A DNA stretch of 14,184 nucleotides. It comes from Pseudovibrio sp. JCM 19062 (lineage in GTDB: Bacteria > Pseudomonadota > Alphaproteobacteria > Rhizobiales > Stappiaceae). Within the stretch, counting starts at the first letter, position 1. Each line of letters opens with the position of its first letter. A model generated the notes under the pieces. It saw only the letters and a list, made by a program, of their open reading frames with translations, had not been told where the DNA came from and did not search any database. Below, one piece after another: positions 8,249 through 14,184 of the stretch. Both the position numbers and the translations under genes were made by a program. The DNA lies in NCBI GenBank assembly GCA_001310715.1, contig BAXV01000081.1, positions 1-14,184 of the forward strand, read 5' to 3'.

Positions 8249-9103
8249 TTATAGGCTTGTTAGTTCAAACTGTTCGGTTGGTGAGACGAATTCGTGTTGT
8301 GCTGCAATTGTTTGCAGTTCCCATTCGCCTTTGTTCTGCGTGGCTTTAAGCACGCCGTAGACCGCGTTGTTACAGTGCTGGAACGCTTCTACTTCAGAAA
8401 GTCCATTCAGATAACCAGCGGCAAATACAGATGTGATCAGATCGCCAACGCCAACCGGCTGGCGCTCAAACGGCAAGTGCGGGCGCTGTGCCAGATGGCT
8501 TCCCTGCCCATTGGCAAACATCATGGTGAAGGCCTCCTGCGAAACGCTGTGCAAGTGCTTGGCAAGAACCATCTTTGGCCCTTTGGCCATTGCCTTGGTG
8601 CAGGCATCTTGCGCCTGTTCCAGCGTTTCGATTGGCTCATCGATAAACTGCGAGAGCTCAAACTGGTTGGGCACAATCACATCCGCAATGGGCATCACCT
8701 TGCTCACCAGCAGCTCGGCAACGCCTTCGCTGACAATGCAGCCCTTGTCGGGAGCACCCATCACCGGATCACAGAAATAAAGGCAATCAGGATTGTGCCG
8801 GCGTACCTCCTTTACAATATCGACAATGACATCGCAGTGAGAGGGCCCGCCAAGGTATCCTGTTACAATACCTTTGATGTGAGGAAGCACATCCAGCTTT
8901 GCCAGCCCCTCGAAAATCTCGGCGATCTGCTCCGCTTCATGGGCCTTACCAGTCCACCCCTGCGGATGCTGGGTGTGGTTTGAAAACTGGACCGTATTAA
9001 TATCCCAAACCTCATGTCCCATGCGTTGCATGGGAAAGACAGCGCAGCCGTTTCCGGCATGGCCGTATGTCACGTGGGATTGGATGGAGAGTATGCCCTT
9101 CAT
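8249..9103 (-). CDS. pdxY: Pyridoxal kinase PdxY
   Basis: Phosphorylates pyridoxal with ATP to give pyridoxal 5'-phosphate (salvage route). The 284 aa compare with 287 in E. coli. The start MKGILSIQSHVTYGHAGN is diagnostic, followed by GIVTGYLGG, YFCDPVMG with DKGCIV (pyridoxal-kinase core), VPNQFEL, and the ribokinase anion hole GVGD with catalytic Asp at about 221. I prefer ATG 9103, with GAGGAA 7 bases upstream, over the in-frame extension to 9166, which is low-complexity and unlike the family. It follows the permease by 72 bases and precedes ridA by 14. Its presence here fits a supply of PLP cofactor for TnaA made from the same transcript. Confidence 0.95.
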   Translation of the reverse strand: MKGILSIQSHVTYGHAGNGCAVFPMQRMGHEVWDINTVQFSNHTQHPQGWTGKAHEAEQIAEIFEGLAKLDVLPHIKGIVTGYLGGPSHCDVIVDIVKEVRRHNPDCLYFCDPVMGAPDKGCIVSEGVAELLVSKVMPIADVIVPNQFELSQFIDEPIETLEQAQDACTKAMAKGPKMVLAKHLHSVSQEAFTMMFANGQGSHLAQRPHLPFERQPVGVGDLITSVFAAGYLNGLSEVEAFQHCNNAVYGVLKATQNKGEWELQTIAAQHEFVSPTEQFELTSL

Positions 9104-9175
9104 TTTGATTTCCTCGGTTGGAAACTGAGGCCCGCCCCCGCGAGCCCCAGCGCAGCACAATGCCAATCTCGGCGT

Positions 9176-10449
9176 TTATGGATAGACTGGAAGTGCGTCG
9201 AACATTCCAAGGAGGTGGCTTCCGGCAACTAAAACACCGAAACCAAAGATCACCCAAACAAGAGCTTCACCACCCCAGACACGGAACCGGGGATTGCCGA
9301 ATTTCTTGCGGCTGACACGCACCATCAAGGCAGGAACAATCGCAGTCCAGATCGTTGCTGCAAGGCCCGCGTACCCAATCGCAATGATGAACATCCGGGA
9401 AGAAGAGGCCCCCAATCAGCGGAGGAACGAAGGTCGCCGCAGCGGTTTTCGCACGACCTGATGTGCTGTCATCAAACTTCAGGAAATCGGCGAGAAAGTC
9501 GAACAGTCCCAGTGAAACGCCCAGAAAAGAGCTGGCCACCGCCATGTTGCCAAACGCAGACAACATGTTGGATGCAGAGCTGTTATTCACTGCATGGCCA
9601 AGAGCATCCACCAGCACGCCGATGTTCCCGCCCTGTTGAATGATCGGACCAAAATCAGCTCGTGAGATGTTGCCCAATGTGGCGAACAGCCAGACAATGT
9701 AAAGTACCAGTGCAAGGAAAGTGCCTGTACCAAGGCACAGCAGAATCTTCCTTGGCTCCTTGCCGTAGTACTTCATCAGCTTGGCACGTTGTGATGATAG
9801 CCGAAAGAGGCCAGACAGAACGGAAGTGCAGCAAACAGATACGGGAAGTAGCTGGCCAGTCCCATGCCACTATTGCTGTCAAAGAAAATCGCGGCCTTCA
9901 TGTTGAAGGTATAACCGCTCACGGACATGAAGAACGTGATGATCATGCCGCCCAGAAGGATCGTGGTGATGCGGTCAACGGCTTTTGTGGACCACCACAC
10001 GAAGAACGCCAGACCCAACGCGAAGATCAGACCCGCCAGCATTTGCGGAAGCTCGACGCCAAGCGTTGCGTCCAGCGTGTGAACGACAATAGAACCACCG
10101 CCGGAGATGTAGGCATAACACAGAATATAGCCGACAAACCCGACCGAGATGTTGTTGATGGTGTTCCACCCTGTCCCAAGGGTGTCTTTGACCATAGTGT
10201 CAAAACTGGAGCCGACCGGATAATTCAGGTTCGTTTCCAAAATCATCAAACCGGAATGCAGCATACAGAACCAGGTAAAGGCCAGCGCAAAAATAGCCAG
10301 ATGCTCCACATGCCTGCGCTGACTGTTGGAACGGAAAACATGCCAGCACCGACTGCGGTTCCTGCGATAATCATCGCACCACCCAGAAACGAGGGGCTGG
10401 ATGTTGCGGCGGACTTTTCTATACCACCCACTTGTAAACCCTCAGACAT
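9176..10449 (-). CDS. tnaB: Aromatic amino acid permease, HAAAP family (TnaB/Mtr/TyrP type), three apparent frameshifts
   Basis: Inner-membrane proton symporter, here most likely for tryptophan because it follows tnaA. The N-terminus carries [19 protein letters not shown] then PTVSAGMW, the HAAAP signature of helix 1. Later segments include [35 protein letters not shown], and [20 protein letters not shown] near the end. The repaired length of about 424 aa matches TnaB/Mtr (about 415). Shifts lie near 10288 (TTTTTGCG for TTTTTGGCG), near 9779 (AGCTGATG for AGCCTGATG), and near 9395 (CCGGATGTTC; here one extra base or two missing). ATG 10449 has GGGAGAG 7 bases upstream. The gap from tnaA is 79 bases. 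The substrate, tryptophan rather than tyrosine, is inferred from context. Confidence 0.9.
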
Positions 10450-10493
10450 TTACTTCTCTCCCGTGAAGTTTTGTTATATCCGTGAGGAATTAA

Positions 10494-10517
10494 GGGAGAC
10501 ACAGAGCAGCGCCTCCC
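10494..10517 (-). other. Weak hairpin between tnaA and the permease
   Basis: On the minus strand, GGGAG and CTCCC enclose a 14-base loop and are followed by TTAATT. It could slightly lower expression of the downstream genes or stabilise the tnaA message. It is too weak to call a terminator, and the gene order argues for read-through. Confidence 0.2.
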
Positions 10518-10528
10518 GCGTTGCCGAC

Positions 10529-11929
10529 CTATTTGATTGGCTTCAAACGTGCGGTGAAGTGGCGAAGCACCGGTGGCTCGTATTCAAAGTCAAAGCCTTT
10601 GATGTCTTTCGCATTCTTCGCCACATTGATGAGTGCATCGGCGACGTAGTCCATGTGGTCGTTGGTGTACACACGGCGCGGAATAGTCAGGCGCATCAGC
10701 TCAAGAGGGGACTCTTTCTGCTCTCCCGTTGCCGGATCGCGACCCAGCAGGAAGGAGCCGATTTCAACCGCACGCACACCTGCTTCCAGATAAAGCGCAT
10801 TACACAGCGCCTGTGCAGGGAACTGATCGCCTGGGATATGTGGCACGATCTTCTTTGCATCAACAAACACGGCGTGACCACCGGTTGGGTACTGGATCGG
10901 CACGCCACCTTCAATGAGGCGATCCCCCAGATACTTCACCTGACCAATGCGATAGTTCAGGAAGTCCTCGTCCGCGCCTTCATGCAGACCACGGGCCAGT
11001 GCTTCCATATCACGTCCGGCAAGACCGCCATAGGTGACAAAACCTTCCATCGGTACGCATAGGGTCTGGACCGCCTGGAACAGCTCAGCCTTCTCGCGAA
11101 TAGCACACATGCCCCCGATGTTGACCAGTGGGTCTTTCTTGGCGGACATGGTGAGCATATCGCCGTAGGAATACATTTCGCGAATGATGTCTGTGATAGA
11201 CTTATCTGCGTAGCCTTCCTCGCGTTGCTTGATGAAGTAGGCATTCTCGCAGTAACGGGCGGAGTCGATCACAACCGGAATGTCGTATTTCTGGCCGATC
11301 TCGTAGACTGCACGCATGTTTGCCATGGAAACAGGCTGACCGCCAGAGCTGTTACAGGTTACGGTGGTGATGATTGCCGTGATGTTCTTCGCGCCGTTTT
11401 CCTTGATCGTAGCTTCCAGCTTCTCCAGATCGAAGTCGCCCTTCCAATCATAGTAAGTGGTGGTGTCGTAAGCCCGCTCATCAACCACGTTGACCGCCTC
11501 ACCACCGTTCAGCTCCACATGCGCGGCAGTGGTATCGAAGTGGTAGTTGGAGATGAAGACGTACTTGTCAGCGCCGCGAACTTCTTTAGCGCGGCGGATC
11601 AGAGCAGGGAACAGGATCTGTTCAGCCCCACGACCCTGATGGGTTGGTACAAGATATTCATACCGGAAGAAGTGATAGACAGCTTCTTTCAGGTTATAGA
11701 AGTTGCGAGAACCAGCATAGGCTTCATCGCCCATCATCATGCCAGCCCACTGGTTGTCAGACATGGCTCCGGTGCCGGAATCTGTCAAAAGGTCGATGTA
11801 AACGTCATCACTCCGCAGCAGGAATGGGTTGTAACCTGCTTCAGCCAACGCCTTCTCGCGGTCTGCGAGAGTGGTCATCTTGAGTGGCTCAACCATTTTG
11901 ATGCGGAACGGCTCAGGGATACGTTTCAT
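10529..11929 (-). CDS. tnaA: Tryptophanase (tryptophan indole-lyase)
   Basis: PLP-dependent beta-eliminating lyase: L-tryptophan to indole, pyruvate and ammonia. ATG 11929 (AAGGA 8 bases upstream) gives 466 aa beginning [13 protein letters not shown], like E. coli TnaA (471 aa). The 34-residue in-frame extension from TTG 12031 is rejected. The PLP lysine is K265 in [15 protein letters not shown] (96-104) and [16 protein letters not shown] are family signatures. Tryptophanase is favoured over tyrosine phenol-lyase by D132 in SNYHFDTT (Thr in the phenol-lyase), H457 in VLRHFTA (Phe there), and [13 protein letters not shown] (an Arg-containing motif there). Yet residues 56-74 ([19 protein letters not shown]) resemble the phenol-lyase. 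It is the first structural gene after the TnaC-like leader. The gene is intact. Confidence 0.96.
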   Translation of the reverse strand: MKRIPEPFRIKMVEPLKMTTLADREKALAEAGYNPFLLRSDDVYIDLLTDSGTGAMSDNQWAGMMMGDEAYAGSRNFYNLKEAVYHFFRYEYLVPTHQGRGAEQILFPALIRRAKEVRGADKYVFISNYHFDTTAAHVELNGGEAVNVVDERAYDTTTYYDWKGDFDLEKLEATIKENGAKNITAIITTVTCNSSGGQPVSMANMRAVYEIGQKYDIPVVIDSARYCENAYFIKQREEGYADKSITDIIREMYSYGDMLTMSAKKDPLVNIGGMCAIREKAELFQAVQTLCVPMEGFVTYGGLAGRDMEALARGLHEGADEDFLNYRIGQVKYLGDRLIEGGVPIQYPTGGHAVFVDAKKIVPHIPGDQFPAQALCNALYLEAGVRAVEIGSFLLGRDPATGEQKESPLELMRLTIPRRVYTNDHMDYVADALINVAKNAKDIKGFDFEYEPPVLRHFTARLKPIK

Positions 11930-12266
11930 TGATTTAGTCCTTGCATACTGTTTTTGCTGCGCATTCTTCTTCCAAAACCGGTTCCCACCTTCGGGAATAC
12001 GCAGCTGCGCACAGGTTGGGTCGCTCTCCAACCATTCGGCGCGAAAGTCTTTAAATGCCTGAATTGCAGGCGTTTACCTTTGGAATTAACTTGTTGCGGC
12101 GGCAGTCACCGAAACTGAATGGAAGGCGTGGCTCACCTGTTGCTGTCAATGGCAGACCAAGTAAAACCACCCGACAAAACACGAGGTTAGATGTAGTTAC
12201 CCCGTAGCTCCAAGTATATTGGGCGTCTCTCATTCAATTTTTAAAGGGACTGATGAGCCTGTAGGC
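11930..12266 (-). other. Leader spacer between tnaC-like ORF and tnaA
   Basis: A 337-base untranslated stretch separates the leader stop from tnaA, similar in design to the roughly 200-base tnaC-tnaA spacer of E. coli. I see no strong intrinsic terminator in it, only a small AGCCT/AGGCT stem right after the leader stop. This fits Rho-dependent rather than intrinsic attenuation, but Rho loading sites cannot be read with confidence. Short frames exist in it and are not convincing. Confidence 0.4.
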
Positions 12267-12371
12267 TTAAGCGCACACGCGAGGGAAGTCATAGGCAAGA
12301 CGAACATCTTGCGTATACCATGCCAAGCTTTCTTTATTGTGGTGCTGAAGAACCAGCAGTGACCGGCTCAT
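12267..12371 (-). CDS. tnaC: TnaC-like tryptophan-sensing leader peptide
   Basis: This 34-codon frame is too short for usual gene calling. ATG 12371 has GAGGA 7 bases upstream and TAA is at 12267-12269. Residues 18-30 read WYTQDVRLAYDFP. The known TnaC peptides (from memory) are WFNIDNKIVDHRP in E. coli and WFNIDSELAFFFP in Proteus. The critical Trp, Asp at +4, Ile/Leu at +7 and Pro at +12 are all present at the same spacing, and Leu-Ala plus Phe-Pro match Proteus. It holds a single Trp. In E. coli, free tryptophan stalls the ribosome finishing TnaC, which blocks Rho and lets tnaA be transcribed. Oddities: four residues (RVCA) follow the Pro, and the stop is TAA rather than TGA. Its position about 35 bases after a good promoter and upstream of tnaA supports the call. 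Confidence 0.82.
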   Translation of the reverse strand: MSRSLLVLQHHNKESLAWYTQDVRLAYDFPRVCA

Positions 12372-12412
12372 GGCCTAATCCTCATCTTTACTGCATATCA
12401 TCTGATAGCGAA

Positions 12413-12444
12413 GTTATATGAAACCACAATCAGTTGTGTGTCAA
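12413..12444 (-). promoter_or_regulatory. Candidate tna operon promoter with palindrome in the spacer
   Basis: On the minus strand, a perfect TTGACA -35 (12439-12444) is followed 18 bases later by CATATA (12415-12420), or 20 bases later by TATAAC (12413-12418). Transcription would start near 12405-12408, about 35 bases before the leader ATG. The spacer carries CACAA-CTGA-TTGTG (12425-12438), a 5-bp-arm palindrome abutting the -35. It would suit a repressor or other dimeric regulator. It does not match the CRP consensus used by E. coli tna. Confidence 0.55.
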
Positions 12445-13312
12445 GCGGCTATTCTTCTCCGTTGCTACGTGATATTCCATAGAAAAAGTATCTATAAAAG
12501 TATAGTCTTAAACTCATGACATTATAAAATGTATTTATTGACTCCACTAAGTATAAAAGTACGACATTTCTTCTAGCAGGCTGCACATTCATGCATCTTC
12601 GGCGGTTGCGGCAGGAAATCGCTTAAATTTCACTCAGCAATACGCGATGGAATGGGGAGTACAGAGATCGTGCAGACGACAAATTCTTGATATTTCAGGA
12701 AGAGCATATGCCAAGGTTTTACAGCAGTGTTTTGTTCTAAATCTGAACACAAAACCGACGATTAGCGGCAGCTTCATCATAAATATCAGCATCAATGAGA
12801 GATAATTGCGCGCACCTGCAACTACATCCATTACCAGATGCATATCAGCTATGCAGTGTCGGTTGATAACTCTCCCGTAATAGGCACAAAAGACGACTGC
12901 ACTTCTCCCAGCTCTCCCCCGGACCACGGCGGCAGTTCAAAAGAATCCGGTCAAACATAAGGGCCGCTAATGAACAGCTGCTGAGGCGTTCATCAATGTC
13001 CCGCGAAGAGCCTTCAATATTGATCTGCGTCAATCTGTCCTAAACGGTTTTCCATGGCGTCAGACCGACTTTTAGATGGTCTGACTTCGATGAGCGTTCG
13101 CGCTCAGAAAGTGCCGGAAAACCGCGCATCTAAACACATAACCCACCTATGTCGAAAGATAATTCTATCGCTCCATGTGTGGATTGCAGCTCGGGAAAAC
13201 TCCGTGAAAACAGGGTGTAACGCTAGATATTAGAATTATTTTTATTCAACGATTTGATTAAAAGATCGATCTCAGATATATGATTTAACGTCTTAAAGAG
13301 GTTGCAATAACA
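12445..13312. other. Long intergenic region between divergent tna and haemoglobin genes
   Basis: An 868-base region upstream of both the leftward tna operon and the rightward haemoglobin gene. Stretches at 12480-12580 and 13215-13305 are AT-rich and promoter-like. Open frames in it (for example minus-strand 12634-12927 and a 40-codon plus-strand frame from 12839) lack ribosome sites or recognisable protein character, so I call no gene. The most structured part is the hairpin pair at 13059-13106. Confidence 0.5.
13059..13106. promoter_or_regulatory. Two adjacent perfect inverted repeats
   Basis: GTCAGACC-N11-GGTCTGAC (13059-13085, 8-bp arms) is followed 5 bases later by TGAGCG-TTCG-CGCTCA (13091-13106, 6-bp stem with a UUCG-type tetraloop). 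No T-run follows on either strand, so they do not look like ordinary terminators. They could be an operator, or folded parts of a non-coding RNA or of a long haemoglobin leader. Confidence 0.35.
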
Positions 13313-13789
13313 ATGGGTCATCTCCAAATCATTGACGGTAAACCGGTGAAGGTTGTAGACGCACGTACCTCACCTGAAGCACTTGAGCGCAGGCTTAAGC
13401 ACCAGTCCTCAGTCTTGGAAATTGGCATCACTCCCGCGATGCTTGATGAGATTGTCGAAGAGTTCTACACGCGCGTGAAGGCACACACGATCCTTGGCCC
13501 GCTCTTCGCTGAGCCGATTGGAGACCGGTGGCCGGAGCATCTGGAAAAGATGAAGTCTTTCTGGACCTCAGTTGCGCTGAATGCCGGCACCTATTCTGGA
13601 AAGCCGGTCCCTGTGCATCAGGAGCTGATATCCGTTGAGCCATGGCATTTTGAACTCTGGCTTGACCTGTTCAAACAGACCGTTCGCGACACGACCAAAT
13701 CCGACGAGGCAACGGACTTTCTGATGTTCCGGGCAGAGCGTATCGCCACCAGGTTGCAAATGGCGATGTTCGGTGGAGTGGGCCTATGA
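13313..13789 (+). CDS. Group III truncated haemoglobin
   Basis: Haem protein of the Ctb/group III (P) 2-on-2 globin class, usually tied to oxygen or nitric-oxide handling under low oxygen. The 158 aa carry a 20-30 residue N-terminal extension and then the globin core. B10 Tyr is Y52 in EEFYTRV; E7 His is H76 in WPEHLEKMKSFW; proximal F8 His is H102 in PVPVHQEL; and G8 Trp is W116 in HFELWLDLF. All key haem-pocket residues of Campylobacter Ctb-type globins are therefore present. The segment LGPLFAEPIGDRWPEHL is a family signature. ATG 13313 is preceded by AGAGG at a rather long 11 bases. The stop overlaps the next gene's start (ATGA), indicating translational coupling. Confidence 0.93.
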   Translation: MGHLQIIDGKPVKVVDARTSPEALERRLKHQSSVLEIGITPAMLDEIVEEFYTRVKAHTILGPLFAEPIGDRWPEHLEKMKSFWTSVALNAGTYSGKPVPVHQELISVEPWHFELWLDLFKQTVRDTTKSDEATDFLMFRAERIATRLQMAMFGGVGL

Positions 13790-14184
13790 AGAAGTATTAT
13801 TTTCTTCTGGCCTCGCTCTGGGCCGGTGTCGTTCTAGGTGGCTCTTTGATTGTCGCCCCGGCAAAATTTCAGGTGCCGTCACTGACGATCCCCCAGTTAC
13901 TGGAAGTGGGACAGGCTCAGTTTTACTGGGTTGGAAACGCTGAAATCATCTTCGCAGTGCTTCTCACCCTACCTCTTCTATACGCACCTATTCGAGCGCA
14001 GTTTCTACCACAGTGAAGAGCTTGCTGCTGTTCGCGCTGGCTGCGCTCCTTGTTCAGCAAGGCTATCTCATGCCTCTGCTCAATCTACGCACAGAAGCAA
14101 CCATTGCAGGTGAACCCGTCGGGCCCAGCCACCTGCATCTGGTCTTTGTCGGCATCGAAATCATCAAGATCTTCCTGCTGATCG
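13786..14184 (+). CDS. Small multi-pass membrane protein, cut by window end, one apparent frameshift
   Basis: Function not recognised; the hydrophobic pattern resembles small DUF4149-like inner-membrane proteins. TM1 spans about residues 5-24 (FLLASLWAGVVLGGSLIVA), followed by PAKFQVPSL and a GQAQFYWVGNAE segment; TM2 is about 50-68. Near 14003 the frame changes from 1 to 0 (CAGTTTCT for CAGTTTTCT). It then continues without a stop as KSLLLFALAALLVQQGYL (TM3), then a loop ending GPSHLHLVFVGIEIIKIFLL (TM4), to the window edge. Its ATG lies inside the haemoglobin stop (ATGA). The coupling suggests that the two products work together, perhaps with the globin near the membrane, but this is inference. 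Confidence 0.75.

Noticed and set aside
8294..8983. 229-codon plus-strand open frame
   Set aside because: Antisense to pdxY, with no recognisable domain.
9662..11062. 466-codon plus-strand open frame opposite tnaA and the permease
   Set aside because: It is an antisense shadow. The minus strand carries clear tryptophanase and permease motifs, while the plus frame has biased, Arg/His/Gln-rich composition and spans two real genes.
11225..11932. 235-codon plus-strand open frame
   Set aside because: Lies wholly opposite the N-terminal half of tnaA; no family resemblance and no ribosome site.
11930..12031. N-terminal extension of tnaA from a TTG codon at 12031
   Set aside because: The ATG at 11929 has a ribosome site and matches the family N-terminus; the extension has no family counterpart.
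11934..12035. 33-residue minus-strand frame containing RRWEP and ending 5 bases before the tnaA ATG, considered as the leader peptide
   Set aside because: It has no convincing ribosome site and lacks the W-x3-D-x7-P spacing. The frame at 12371-12267 matches TnaC far better and sits closer to the promoter.
12634..12927. 97-codon minus-strand frame in the intergenic region
   Set aside because: No ribosome site, no domain, Cys/Arg-rich composition typical of chance frames, and overlaps another equally poor frame.
13240..13275. FNR/Dnr-like box (TTGAT near 13255) upstream of the haemoglobin gene
   Set aside because: The second half-site is ATCGA at a 6-base spacing, not ATCAA at 4 bases, so it does not meet the consensus.
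1..14184. CRISPR array, tRNA, rRNA, insertion sequence or phage integrase
   Set aside because: No regularly spaced repeats, no tRNA-like cloverleaf or CCA-ended stem, and no transposase or integrase motifs were seen on either strand.

Overview
The window looks like a chromosomal segment of an alphaproteobacterium with moderate GC. A marine Pseudovibrio- or Labrenzia-like organism is my guess from protein flavour and gene content; no database search was possible. It has accessory loci on the left, housekeeping-type genes in the middle, and a tryptophan-catabolic operon on the right.

Layout. 78-851 (+) is a class I methyltransferase. 985-1848 (-) is a protein with a PUA/EVE-like N-terminus and a GIY-YIG-like nuclease C-terminus. 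1936-2160 (-) may be a gene remnant, and 2186-2789 (-) is a hexapeptide-repeat acyltransferase. 2982-3610 (-) is a HicA/HicB toxin-antitoxin pair with a readable promoter and operators. 3952-4451 (+) is a GNAT acetyltransferase. 4787-6458 (+) is a two-gene operon of a glycosylasparaginase-type Ntn hydrolase and CutC, joined by an ATGA overlap. 6517-7682 (-) is a Wza-type polysaccharide export lipoprotein.

The best find is the minus-strand operon at 12444-7854. It contains a promoter, a previously unlisted 34-residue TnaC-like leader peptide (12371-12267), tryptophanase tnaA, an aromatic amino acid permease (tnaB type), pyridoxal kinase pdxY and ridA. The leader keeps the spacing of the tryptophan-sensing TnaC arrest peptides: Trp, Asp at +4, Leu at +7, Pro at +12. 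The downstream genes form a coherent unit: import tryptophan, cleave it to indole, pyruvate and ammonia, salvage the PLP cofactor, and clear the reactive 2-aminoacrylate that this chemistry can leak. The right end (13313-14184, +) is a group III truncated haemoglobin coupled by an ATGA overlap to a small membrane protein cut off by the window edge.

Sequence quality. Seven genes are broken by a total of about twelve frameshifts. Eleven of these are repaired by adding one base next to an identical base, and conserved protein sequence resumes immediately on the other side. This pattern points to systematic homopolymer under-calling rather than real gene decay. I therefore describe these genes as functional families with apparent frameshifts.
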